Below are positions 9,626 through 17,433 of a stretch of DNA of 64,000 bases, piece by piece (position 1 is the first letter of the stretch; the number at the start of each line of letters is the position of its first letter). A program made the position numbers and the translations under genes. The notes beneath the pieces were generated by a model. That model did not search any database. It saw only the letters and a program-made list of their open reading frames with translations, and was not told the DNA's origin. The DNA is from Gemmatimonadota bacterium (GTDB lineage: Bacteria; Gemmatimonadota; Gemmatimonadetes; Gemmatimonadales; GWC2-71-9). The stretch lies in the NCBI GenBank assembly GCA_003169895.1, contig PNAE01000007.1, positions 655,670 through 719,669 on the forward strand, in the 5' to 3' direction.

Positions 9626-10516
9626 ATGGCACAAGATCCCCTCGTCGGTCGAACCATTGCCGGCTATACGATTCGGAAAGCGGTCGGCGAAGGCGGCACG
9701 GCACAGGTCTATCTCGCCGAGCATCCGGAGCGCGGCAAGGTCGCACTCAAGGTGCTGCGCCCGCGGCTCGCAACCGACGCGGTGGCGGTAAAGCGCTTCC
9801 TGCGCGAGTCGGAGTTCGGCGCCCGGGTGCTGCACCCTAACGTGGTGCGTACGTTCGAGTTCGGCGAGGCTGACGGGGTGCAGTACCTGGCCCTGGAATG
9901 GGCCGAAGGTGAGCCGCTCGAGACCTTCATGACCCGTGCCGGCAAGCTGGCGCCGCCGGTGGCCGCGAACATCGTCCAACAGCTCGGGTCGGCACTCGAA
10001 GAGGCCCACCGGGCCGGGATCATACATCGCGACCTCAAGCCCGCGAACATCATGTACGATCCGGCGACCCAGACCGCACGGCTGCTCGATTTCGGCATCG
10101 CCCGTGACTCCGAACTACCGGCTGAGGAACGGCTGACCCGGGCGGGGTTCTTCGTCGGCACCCTGCAGTATGTCGCCCCGGAAGCCCTGTCGGGCGAGCT
10201 GGTTGGCGAGCAGGCCGATGTCTATTCGCTGGCGGTCATCGCGTACCAGCTTCTGACAGAAGTGACGCCCTTTCCAGGCAAGAATCCGCGCGAACTGTTC
10301 CAGCAACTGTTGACGCAGGACCCGATCCCGCTCAACCAGGCGGACCGCAGCGTCAAGTTTTCGGCGCGGCTCGAGGAAGTCGTCATGAAGGGGCTGGCAC
10401 GTGATCGCACCAAGCGGTGGAAGACGGTGACCGACTTTACCACCGCCTTCTGCGACGCCGCGAACGCCGAAGCGGAAAAGAAAGGGTTCTTCTCGTCACT
10501 GTTCCATCGCGAGTGA
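9626..10516 (+). CDS. Soluble Hanks-type serine/threonine protein kinase
   Basis: 296 residues, essentially a bare kinase domain without a membrane segment. Landmarks: glycine loop GEGGTAQV (about 21-28), catalytic Lys at VALKVL (K42), HRDLKPAN (catalytic D136), DFG (D155), then GTLQYVAPEAL in the activation/APE region, and ADVYSLAVIAYQLLTE. All catalytic residues are present, so it should be active. The C-terminus is a short basic tail ending FFSSLFHRE. It is divergent from the GWxTD lipoprotein gene and 4 nt upstream of pyrE, so it may be co-transcribed with pyrE. The target protein cannot be told. Confidence 0.95.
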   Translation: MAQDPLVGRTIAGYTIRKAVGEGGTAQVYLAEHPERGKVALKVLRPRLATDAVAVKRFLRESEFGARVLHPNVVRTFEFGEADGVQYLALEWAEGEPLETFMTRAGKLAPPVAANIVQQLGSALEEAHRAGIIHRDLKPANIMYDPATQTARLLDFGIARDSELPAEERLTRAGFFVGTLQYVAPEALSGELVGEQADVYSLAVIAYQLLTEVTPFPGKNPRELFQQLLTQDPIPLNQADRSVKFSARLEEVVMKGLARDRTKRWKTVTDFTTAFCDAANAEAEKKGFFSSLFHRE

Positions 10517-10520
10517 CGGC

Positions 10521-11078
10521 GTGGCTGGCGATCGCGCCGCACTGATCGCCCTGCTCAAGCAACGGTCCGTCCGCTTTGGCGATTTTACGCTCGCCTCGGG
10601 CGCGCGATCCTCGTGGTACATCGATTGTCGCCTGACGACGATGTCTGCCGCGGGGCAACGGTTGATCGGTCCACTCGCACTCACTGAAATCAACGCGGCC
10701 GGCTGGCGGCCGGACGCCATCGGCGGCCTGACCATGGGCGCCGATCCGGTCGCGTATGCGATCGCCGCTGCGAGCATGGATGCCGAGGTACCGATTGACG
10801 CCTTCTCCGTTCGCAGGGAGGCAAAACGTCACGGAACGGGACGACGCATCGAAGGAAATTTCTCGGCCGGCCACAAGGTCGTCGTGATCGAGGACGTAAT
10901 CACGTCCGGTACATCGGCGCTGGCGGCGATCGAGGCGATTCGTGAAGCGGGCGGAGAAGTGCTCGGGCTTCTGGCACTGGTGGATCGCGAAGCCGGCGGG
11001 CGGGAGAAGATCACAGCCGCCGGCGTGCCGGCCAGGGTGCTGGTGACGGCGACCGAGCTCGGCGTCACGTCGTCGTAA
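10521..11078 (+). CDS. pyrE: Orotate phosphoribosyltransferase
   Basis: 185 residues. The protein transfers ribose-5-phosphate from PRPP to orotate, giving OMP in de novo pyrimidine synthesis. The PRPP-binding signature is clear as VVVIEDVITSGTSAL (about residues 115-129). The N-terminal family pattern FGDFTLASGARSSWYIDCR and the loop SVRREAKRHGTGRRIEG also match OPRTs. The start is GTG 10521, only 4 nt after the kinase stop. No other pyrimidine gene is adjacent. The 3' end faces the AraC-type regulator gene tail to tail with a 15-bp gap. Confidence 0.95.
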   Translation: MAGDRAALIALLKQRSVRFGDFTLASGARSSWYIDCRLTTMSAAGQRLIGPLALTEINAAGWRPDAIGGLTMGADPVAYAIAAASMDAEVPIDAFSVRREAKRHGTGRRIEGNFSAGHKVVVIEDVITSGTSALAAIEAIREAGGEVLGLLALVDREAGGREKITAAGVPARVLVTATELGVTSS

Positions 11079-11093
11079 GCCACACCCGTTGTC

Positions 11094-11933
11094 TCACCCT
11101 CGTCCTGGCGCCAGCGGCCGGAATGTCTTCCACGCGTCCTTGTACGGCCGCACGAAGCGATCAAGAAAGCGCTGCAACACCGCGCAGAAGGGAAAGCGGG
11201 TGCGAAACTCGCTCGGTGTAATGCCGAGCACCACGCGCAGGTGGCGTCCGAACGACTGCGGCGAGGCGTAATCCATCCGGTACGCCACGTCGGCAACGGT
11301 GAGATCGCCTTCATCGAACAGCCTGGCCGCGTGGCAGAGCCGCACCGCGACGAGGTGATCCTTCGGGCTCGGCAAGCCGGAACGGACAAAGCGCGAAACG
11401 AAGGTCGATGGCGTGATCGAGAGCGCGTTCGCGAGACGTCGCACGGTCGTGGTTTCCGGAGCGGTGCGAATCAGTTCTTCCCAGAACCGCCGGCTCCCGG
11501 TTGTCAGCGGACTCAGCACTTCCATCACCGGATTGAGGATTGCGTGCGCTCGTTCGGTCGGCGGCGCACCGAGCACCTCGCGCAGTCGGCGCCACCCGGC
11601 CGGATCAGTCGCGTCGACCACCTGGCGGACGCCGGTGGCGCCGAGGCGGAGCAGGGCCTCCGCATCGCCCGGCTCGCGGCGCGTAACCAGGGCCACTGTG
11701 GGCACCGAGGGGAAGCTGCGCGAGAATTGCTCGAGCAGGGCAGGGGCCTCGCCCACGCAACGGCGCACCGACACGAGCACGGCATCGACCGGACGTTCGC
11801 GCACCACGCGCAGCGCGTCCCGCACCGACTCGCGATGCACGAGGGCGAAGCAGCCACTGCCGGCGGCATCGACGCGGGAGCGTTCCATGGGATCGAGAAC
11901 AGCGGCGACAGTAGGGGTCAGGGTACCAGCCAT
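11094..11933 (-). CDS. AraC-type transcriptional regulator with degenerate receiver-like N-terminus
   Basis: 279 residues from ATG 11933. The C-terminal ~110 residues form an AraC/XylS double helix-turn-helix (VADVAYRMDYASPQSFGRHLRVVLGITP is the signature helix pair). The N-terminal ~130 residues have the alternating pattern of a response-regulator receiver, but where the phospho-acceptor Asp is expected the sequence reads PVDAVLVSVRRC, with Ser at that place. If it is a receiver, it should not be phosphorylated in the usual way. The middle (about 165-200) adds a helical segment. The gene points away from rnpB, with a heptamer-repeat spacer between. Targets are unknown. Confidence 0.85.
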   Translation of the reverse strand: MAGTLTPTVAAVLDPMERSRVDAAGSGCFALVHRESVRDALRVVRERPVDAVLVSVRRCVGEAPALLEQFSRSFPSVPTVALVTRREPGDAEALLRLGATGVRQVVDATDPAGWRRLREVLGAPPTERAHAILNPVMEVLSPLTTGSRRFWEELIRTAPETTTVRRLANALSITPSTFVSRFVRSGLPSPKDHLVAVRLCHAARLFDEGDLTVADVAYRMDYASPQSFGRHLRVVLGITPSEFRTRFPFCAVLQRFLDRFVRPYKDAWKTFRPLAPGRG

Positions 11934-12042
11934 GAATGCGCTCCGGTGCGGGTTGCCCGGATGTTCGGCAATAGGGGTCAACAGCGCGTCAAGGCGGGGC
12001 AGGGACCTGATGGTGGCGCGCGGTGCCGAATGACGCGTACGC

Positions 12043-12131
12043 GCTGGGAGCCAGGAGCTAAGGGCTCGCGCGCGCGCCAGCGTGAGAAGACGGCACCGGT
12101 TTCGGCTCCCAGCCACCAGCCACCAGCTACC
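12043..12131. repeat. Inverted pair of heptamer arrays (GCTGGGA type)
   Basis: The left arm from 12043 reads GCTGGGA, GCCAGGA, GCTAAGG in 7-bp phase. The right arm (12107-12131) reads TCCCAGC, CACCAGC, CACCAGC, TACC, the complement of the same unit. The arms could pair into an imperfect hairpin with a GC-rich loop. They lie between the start of the AraC-type gene and the 5' end of rnpB, so here the element is upstream of both neighbours rather than at a 3' end. Confidence 0.8.
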
Positions 12132-12139
12132 TTTCCCCC

Positions 12140-12520
12140 GGGGCAGAACGCGATGATCGCGGTCCGGGGCAACCTGGATCGAGGAAAGTCCGAGCTCCAC
12201 AGGGCAGACCGCCAGGTAACGCCTGGGCGCCGCGAGGCGACGGACAGGGCAACAGAGAGCAGACCGCCGATGGTCCCGAGTACTAAGCGAGGGACACAGG
12301 CAAGGGTGAAACGGTGGGGTAAGAGCCCACCGCCCCAAGCGCAAGCAAGGGGGCACGGTAACCCCCGGTCGGAGCAAGGCCAAATAGGCGGCAAGGTGCG
12401 GCCCGCACCGTCTGAGCCGCGGGTAGGCTGCTTGAGGCGGTCGGCGACGACCGTCCCAGAGAGATGATCATCCGCGCCGGTCACACGGCGCGAACAGAAC
12501 TCGGCTTACGGTTCTGCCCC
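12140..12520 (+). ncRNA. rnpB: RNase P RNA (bacterial type A)
   Basis: The catalytic RNA of RNase P, which matures tRNA 5' ends. The hallmark conserved regions are visible: GAGGAAAGTCCGAGCTCC (12181-12198), AGGGCAG, GCCAGGTAACGCCTGG, AGAGAGCAGACCGCCGATGG, and near the 3' end ACAGAACTCGGCTTACGG. The P1 helix fixes the ends: GGGGCAGAAC (12140-12149) pairs with GTTCTGCCCC (12511-12520), ten base pairs. The length of about 381 nt is normal for type A. The protein subunit gene rnpA lies at 17430 in the same window. Confidence 0.97.
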
Positions 12521-12521
12521 A

Positions 12522-12545
12522 CCGCGCCGCGATACTGCGGCGCGG
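12522..12545 (+). terminator. GC-rich hairpin directly after rnpB
   Basis: A perfect 9-bp stem, CCGCGCCGC / GCGGCGCGG, with a GATACT loop starts 2 nt after the rnpB 3' end. No T-run follows, so it may act as a U-less intrinsic terminator or as a 3' stop for processing. Position and stem strength support a terminator role; this is inference. Confidence 0.6.
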
Positions 12546-12615
12546 CCTGCATCAGGCGGCTGATGTCGTTCTGATTCCATCCTGGTTCAAGGCCTTTCCG
12601 GCAACCGAGGTCCAG

Positions 12616-13377
12616 ATGCTCGCAGCCATGCTCATGATCGCGGTCGCCCAGGCACCAATGCCACCCACATCGCCGCATCGGTACCGGCTTGAAGTGAAGA
12701 CGCTTCGAGAACTCGACCAATCCTCGATCGGGGGAGCGAAAACCACGGACGGACTCACCACGTCAGCAATGATCTCGGTGACGCTCACGGACAGTGCCGG
12801 TGGCCAGCTCGGTCGGATCGTGGTGGACTCCATGTCGCTCGACCCCACCGGCGTCGTCGTCGAGGACCTGCAGCGGCATCCCACTGCGGCGGCCGACGCG
12901 CGCGGAGCGTCAGTTCGGGTGTACATCGCCGGCGGCAAGATCCAGGGAGTGCAACTGTCGGACTCCACCAATCCTGCACTCGGCGCGATTGTACAAGCCG
13001 TGGCCGTGTTGTTTCCCGGAATCCGCCGGGGAGCGAAGGTCGGCGACCGCTGGGCCGATACCAGCCAGGTCAACAATGGCTCCGGTCCCAGGCGCGTAAC
13101 AGGCCAAGTGATCGCGTCGTGGAAGGTGCTCGCGACCGAAGGCGATGCGCTGGTACTTGAAGGCTCGTCGATGTCGCGAACCAAGACGGAGGATGGCTCG
13201 GGTCAGGTCATGACGCTGACCGGGGAAAGCAAGGAGCGCGTGGTGATTCCACCAATCGGACTCGCCCGGCGCGCAGCGATCGAGACCGCCAACGAAATGA
13301 GCATCACGGCACCGCGCCTTGCCAGCCCGATTCCCGGGAAGACGACCGGTTCGCTGACGCTGACGCCGGTGCCGTAA
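12616..13377 (+). CDS. Secreted protein of unknown function
   Basis: 253 residues with a short signal peptide (MLAAMLMIAVAQA). The mature part is beta-rich and has the look of a periplasmic or surface protein measuring or binding something: it contains paired-strand patterns such as GGQLGRIVVDSMSLDPTG and a central GAKVGDRWADTSQVNNGSG segment. No catalytic motif is evident. Similar secreted proteins with a GxxVGdsW pattern occur as DUF6263-like families, but that assignment is tentative. It follows rnpB on the same strand and precedes a lipoprotein gene by about 110 bp. Confidence 0.65.
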   Translation: MLAAMLMIAVAQAPMPPTSPHRYRLEVKTLRELDQSSIGGAKTTDGLTTSAMISVTLTDSAGGQLGRIVVDSMSLDPTGVVVEDLQRHPTAAADARGASVRVYIAGGKIQGVQLSDSTNPALGAIVQAVAVLFPGIRRGAKVGDRWADTSQVNNGSGPRRVTGQVIASWKVLATEGDALVLEGSSMSRTKTEDGSGQVMTLTGESKERVVIPPIGLARRAAIETANEMSITAPRLASPIPGKTTGSLTLTPVP

Positions 13378-13489
13378 GGACCCTCGCCCGCCGTTTCACG
13401 ATTCACGGCACTCCTGTGTTGACGCGGGCTTGAGCAACGTTGTACTACGCATGGAAACGCCACGCGTCGCGCCGTCAGCACCAAGTGTC

Positions 13490-14326
13490 ATGCCGATTGC
13501 GAACCGGCTACTGATTGCGATGTTTCTGGCGGGATGCGCCGGCCAGCCACCCGCTTCCGAGCCGGCCCCGACGACAGGAACGGCCGGAATGACAGGCGGA
13601 ATCAGCCTGCGCGGTGGTTGGCGCGCGACGGTGCTCGTTCAACGCGACGACTCGATCGTTCTCACCTTGCCGTCGGGCGACCAGCAATTACAACGCTTTG
13701 ACCGCCGTGCCGGTATTACGCTGGTCATGGATGGCGATGGGAAAGTCACACTCCGGCTGGATTCGCTGACGTTCCGGCCCCGGAACGCCAACGATTCCGT
13801 CACCCCGCTCGGCGCCACCTGGGCCGGCCGCGCCGACGACGCGCGCGTCAACGCCCTCCGACTGACCTCAGGCGGGGACCTGGCCGCCGAACTGACCACG
13901 GTCGTGCGGAACTTGCTGCCCAGGCTCCCGGCGGGCGGGATTCGCGCGCGAATGACGTGGACCGATTCCGCCAGTGGCGCGGTCCGCGTCAACGTGTTCA
14001 ATGCCAATGAAAGGCGAACCGTGGCGTGGTCCTCGGGTTCGCTCAGCGAGCGACCGGGCGGACGGGTGCTGGCGGTGCGGATGCGGGAGGATTTCGAGCA
14101 GCTGGGCAATGGGTCGCAGGGTGGACACAAGCTGACCATGACGTCGCAAGGACGACGTATTGGAACATACTACGTTACTCAGGATGGCCGCGTCAGCAGC
14201 GCAGAGCTCGATGATTCGGTCGCCATGCTGATCAGCATCCCAACCACCAAACAGGTGGTGCCGACGATGTGTTATGCTCGCACTAGCGTTCGTTTTCTTC
14301 CGGCTTCGCCCGATCAGTCCGACTGA
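13490..14326 (+). CDS. Lipoprotein of unknown function
   Basis: About 278 residues from ATG 13490. The N-terminus is a compact lipoprotein signal, RLLIAMFLAGC, with lipobox LAGC. A Thr/Pro/Gly-rich linker follows, and then a beta-rich domain (for example GGISLRGGWRATVLVQRDD and DGDGKVTLRLDSLTF). It ends in an unusual Cys-containing tail (MCYARTSVRFLP). ATG 13451 or TTG 13430 would add up to 20 residues before the signal; the shorter start gives the more normal signal peptide. It converges on dnaN. No function can be assigned. Confidence 0.6.
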   Translation: MPIANRLLIAMFLAGCAGQPPASEPAPTTGTAGMTGGISLRGGWRATVLVQRDDSIVLTLPSGDQQLQRFDRRAGITLVMDGDGKVTLRLDSLTFRPRNANDSVTPLGATWAGRADDARVNALRLTSGGDLAAELTTVVRNLLPRLPAGGIRARMTWTDSASGAVRVNVFNANERRTVAWSSGSLSERPGGRVLAVRMREDFEQLGNGSQGGHKLTMTSQGRRIGTYYVTQDGRVSSAELDDSVAMLISIPTTKQVVPTMCYARTSVRFLPASPDQSD

Positions 14327-14391
14327 CAACCCGTAAGTGGTTGCCTAAGCTACACCTATAGATATTCCGTTCGAATCATCGGCGTCGGTTT

Positions 14392-15504
14392 TCAGTCCAG
14401 CAGCCTCAATGGCATCACGAGAGTGAGATATGCTGCCGGGTCGTCCCAGCCGACCGGTTCGACGGTCGCCGCCCGCTCCGGCGCCTTGAACGTGAGCCGG
14501 ACCTCGTCGGTCGGCATGTACTTCAACACCTCGAGCAGGTAATTCGCGTTGAAGCCGATATCAAGCGCCTCGCCCTCGTAGGAGACCGTGATCTCCTCCT
14601 GGGCCTCGCCGAGGTCTGGTGTGGTCACGGAGAGCCGGCACGAGCCATCACCGAAGGCCATGCGGATGCGATGCGTCTGATCACTCGCCACGATGCTCAT
14701 GCGGCGCAACGCGGACATCAACGACGCCTTCTCGACCGTGGCAACCTTGTCGTTCTCCCGCGGGATTACCTGCTCGTAATTCGGATAGGGTCCCTCGATT
14801 AACCGCGTGAAGACCTGGGTCGTCGCCGACCGGAAGCCCAGGTGATTGTCAGACCGGCCAATTTCGATCTCATCGTCCGGACCGAAGAGTTTGCGGAATT
14901 GCTCGAGCGCCTTGGGTGGCACGATCAACTCCGCCTGCTGGGCGACGGTGCTCTGCATCGGGATTTCCATCTTGGCGAGCCGGTGCCCATTCGTGGCCAC
15001 CATCCGCATCCGATCCGGAAGCAGTTGCCACAGGACGCCGTTGAGCACCGGCCGGCTCTCCTCCGTGCTCGCGGCAAAGGCGACATGCGCGATCAGCTTC
15101 TGCAGCTCGCGTGCAGTGGTCTTCGACGACCCATCAAAGGCGACCTGCGGAAAGCTCGGAAATTCCTCGCGGGGCAGTCCAAGAAGCTTGAACTTGGACC
15201 GCCCGCACTCGATGGTAACGCGCTGCTCTCCCTGGGTAGTCATGCGGATGCCCGCGCTCGGCAACTCGCGAACCAGCTCCACCAGCTTGCGAGCCGGTAG
15301 CGTGATGGCGCCTTCCTGATCGACCGCTGCGGGAACCATGGTAACCACCGCGATATCCAGATCGGTCCCGGAAAGCCGCAATCCGTCCTTGGTTGCTTCG
15401 AGGAGGATATTGGCGAGCACGGGCAGCGTGGTCTTGGTTGGAACAGCCGCCGCGACGGCGGTCAATCCTTCCTGGAGCTGCTCTCGCGTGATGGTGAACT
15501 TCAT
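14392..15504 (-). CDS. dnaN: DNA polymerase III beta subunit (sliding clamp)
   Basis: 370 residues, the normal size for a bacterial clamp with three repeated domains. The N-terminus MKFTITREQLQEGLTAVAAA and the C-terminal EALDIGFNANYLLEVLKYMP and MPLRLLD ending are characteristic of DnaN. The dimeric ring holds Pol III on DNA and also recruits PolA and MutS, both encoded in this window. The start chosen is ATG 15504, with GGGGAAG a few bases upstream; the frame extends 13 codons further but those are not DnaN-like. It lies downstream of dnaA with the candidate origin element between them. Confidence 0.97.
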   Translation of the reverse strand: MKFTITREQLQEGLTAVAAAVPTKTTLPVLANILLEATKDGLRLSGTDLDIAVVTMVPAAVDQEGAITLPARKLVELVRELPSAGIRMTTQGEQRVTIECGRSKFKLLGLPREEFPSFPQVAFDGSSKTTARELQKLIAHVAFAASTEESRPVLNGVLWQLLPDRMRMVATNGHRLAKMEIPMQSTVAQQAELIVPPKALEQFRKLFGPDDEIEIGRSDNHLGFRSATTQVFTRLIEGPYPNYEQVIPRENDKVATVEKASLMSALRRMSIVASDQTHRIRMAFGDGSCRLSVTTPDLGEAQEEITVSYEGEALDIGFNANYLLEVLKYMPTDEVRLTFKAPERAATVEPVGWDDPAAYLTLVMPLRLLD

Positions 15505-15520
15505 CGGCTTCCCCGGGTTG

Positions 15521-15713
15521 CCAGAAAAACTACTGTTTCTCACTAATTAAGACTCTAGTAGTAGCAGTAGAGGGCTGGGAAATGTGGACCCATTCCCTAA
15601 ACGGCATCCGCGTACCGTGCTACGATGCTTCGGCTCGCGTGGAGTCACCGTGGAGCACGGGGAACGTCCGGTGACTTCCCCACGCAAATCCGCATTCGCC
15701 AACGTCATCCACG
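15521..15713. other. Candidate oriC unwinding element between dnaN and dnaA
   Basis: Elements occur in this order on the + strand: an AT-rich stretch (about 15521-15555, including CACTAATTAAGACTC); five trinucleotides TAG TAG TAG CAG TAG (15556-15570) resembling a DnaA-trio; a GC-rich stretch (AGGGCTGGGA, 15571-15580); then TGTGGACCC (15583-15591), which keeps the first six bases of the DnaA box TGTGGATAA in the matching orientation. A second degenerate box, TCATCCACG, is at 15705-15713 (7 of 9 to TTATCCACA). This is the order described for bacterial basal unwinding elements. The location beside dnaA supports it. The boxes are imperfect, so this is a proposal. Confidence 0.55.
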
Positions 15714-15735
15714 ATGCTGCATTGCACACTGTGTA

Positions 15736-17127
15736 CTACACTGTCAACAACTCCGCCCGGGCCGATTCTACGCGTTCACGGAACTGCCGGTCGCGGCCCA
15801 ATTGGGTCTGCACCTTGTCGACGCTGTGAATCACGGTCGAGTGGTCGCGACCGCCGAAGGCCTGACCGATCTCGACCAACTGCATCTGCAATAGCTCGCG
15901 CGCGAGGAACATCGCGATCTGCCGCGGCACGGTCAGGGTCTTGATGCGCGCCTTGGAACGCAGTCCCTCCGGCGTGACGCCCCAGCGACGCGCGACGACT
16001 TCCTGGACTTTTTCGATGGTGGGCAGTGTCCGTGACTTGGCGTCGCCGTCGTCGCCAGGGCGGATCCTATCAGCCAGCGCCTCGCGCGCCAGATCGATGG
16101 AGATCTCGCGGTGCCGAAGTGACGCATAGAGCAGCAGCTTGATGATGCATCCTTCGAGCTCACGCACGTTGGAGCGGACATTCTCCGCCATGAAGCGCAG
16201 AACATCGTCGGGGATCGTGGTTTCGAGGTGGTCCTGCTCCTGCTTCTTGCGCAGGATCGCGATCCGGTGCTCGAGGTCCGGTTGCTTGACGTCCGCGACC
16301 ATGCCCCACTCGAAGCGTGACACCAGACGGGCCTCGAGCCCGGGAATCTCCTTGGGGGCGCGGTCCGAAGTCAGGACGATCTGCTTGCCAGTTTCGTACA
16401 GCGCATTGAAGGTGTGGAAGAACTCTTCCTGCGTGGCTTCCTTGCCCTCGAGGAAGTGCACGTCGTCCACCAGGAACAGGTCCACGTCGGCCCGATAGCG
16501 CTTGCGGAGATCAGGCATGGTGCGGCCGTGGATGCCCTCGATCACTTCGTTGATGAACTGCTCGGCACCGATGTAGAGCACCCGTGTCCCGGGCGCCTTG
16601 AAGACCACCTCGTGCGCGATGGCCTGCATGAGGTGGGTCTTCCCCAGCCCGGTCGGGCCGTAGATGAAGAACGGATTGTATTGCTTGCCCGGCGCCTCGG
16701 CGACGGCGTGCGCGGCCGCGGCAGCGAGTTCATTGGACTTGCCGATGACGAACGTATTGAAGCTATAGCGCTCGTTGAGCGGCTGGGCGCTGGGATTCAC
16801 CGGGGCCTGTGGCGCTGCGGAGGTCTCGCTGGCGACCTGCGGAACAAACAGGTCCATCTGGGGCCGCTTCTGCCGGTCGGCGGCGACGCGGAACGCAACT
16901 GCGACGGGCTCGCCGGCCGCTTCCGTGGCAACGGCGGTGAGCGCGGAGCCGTACTTCTCTTCGTTCCAGCGCTTGGCAAAGTCGTCCGGCGTGGTGACGA
17001 CCAGCGTGCCGCTTTCATAGGAGATTGCTTCGTTGCTGGACAGCCAGGTCTGGATCATGGGCTCGGGGATATCGCGCTTGGCGCCCTCGAGCACACGCTT
17101 CCAGAGATCTTTGGCTGACAGGGGCAT
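15736..17127 (-). CDS. dnaA: Chromosomal replication initiator DnaA
   Basis: 463 residues with the usual four domains: N-terminal oligomerisation domain (LWKRVLEGAKRDIPEPMIQT), a Pro/Ala-rich linker (about 95-120), the AAA+ domain with Walker A GPTGLGKT (157-164), Walker B FLVDDVHFLEGKEATQEEFF, and the C-terminal DNA-binding domain with the DnaA signature GGRDHSTVIHSVDKVQ. It binds DnaA boxes and melts the origin. Both flanks hold DnaA-box-like sites, in line with an origin split around dnaA and with autoregulation. rpmH-rnpA-yidD-yidC diverge from its start. Confidence 0.98.
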   Translation of the reverse strand: MPLSAKDLWKRVLEGAKRDIPEPMIQTWLSSNEAISYESGTLVVTTPDDFAKRWNEEKYGSALTAVATEAAGEPVAVAFRVAADRQKRPQMDLFVPQVASETSAAPQAPVNPSAQPLNERYSFNTFVIGKSNELAAAAAHAVAEAPGKQYNPFFIYGPTGLGKTHLMQAIAHEVVFKAPGTRVLYIGAEQFINEVIEGIHGRTMPDLRKRYRADVDLFLVDDVHFLEGKEATQEEFFHTFNALYETGKQIVLTSDRAPKEIPGLEARLVSRFEWGMVADVKQPDLEHRIAILRKKQEQDHLETTIPDDVLRFMAENVRSNVRELEGCIIKLLLYASLRHREISIDLAREALADRIRPGDDGDAKSRTLPTIEKVQEVVARRWGVTPEGLRSKARIKTLTVPRQIAMFLARELLQMQLVEIGQAFGGRDHSTVIHSVDKVQTQLGRDRQFRERVESARAELLTV

Positions 17128-17194
17128 CGTATCGATTGTCTTCTAGTACAGTGTAGGGCGGCGTGTTTTAGGGAGGCCGATTCTACGGTCCGTA

Positions 17195-17203
17195 TGTGGA
17201 AAA
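17195..17203 (+). promoter_or_regulatory. DnaA-box-like site upstream of dnaA
   Basis: TGTGGAAAA matches the DnaA box TGTGGATAA at 8 of 9 positions and lies in the 144-bp dnaA-rpmH divergent spacer. It could serve autoregulation of dnaA or form part of the origin. A single site of this strength can also occur by chance. Confidence 0.5.
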
Positions 17204-17271
17204 GTCAAACCTTGATTTTCCGGCACTCAGTCGGGTAGGTTCTCCGGCTCTACTGGAAGGAGTAAACCGCG

Positions 17272-17433
17272 ATGATGCCGACGTATCGCCCGCGAAACAA
17301 GCGCCGGATCGCCAAGCACGGGTTCCGGTTGCGCATGTCCGACCGTTGGGGCCGGGCCGTGCTGTCGCGCCGCCGGAAGAAGGGGCGGAAGCGGCTGACG
17401 GTTTCCCTCGGCTCGAAGCACGCACGCATCTGA
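17272..17433 (+). CDS. rpmH: 50S ribosomal protein L34
   Basis: 53 residues, strongly basic. It shows the L34 pattern: [20 protein letters not shown], then [24 protein letters not shown] lies 9 nt before ATG 17272; the second ATG (17275) gives the more usual first residue, but the spacing favours the first. The C-terminal tail ([11 protein letters not shown]) is a little longer than in E. coli. It is the first gene of the conserved rpmH-rnpA-yidD-yidC block that diverges from dnaA. Confidence 0.95.
   Translation: MMPTYRPRNKRRIAKHGFRLRMSDRWGRAVLSRRRKKGRKRLTVSLGSKHARI

Noticed and set aside
11241..12467. 408-codon plus-strand frame across the AraC gene and rnpB
   Set aside because: Runs over a clear regulator gene and a structured RNA; composition unlike a protein.
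15736..17156. ACAGTGTAG present on both flanks of dnaA in inverted form
   Set aside because: One copy lies in the dnaA coding end (stop codon region) and nine bases match by chance easily; no further symmetry.
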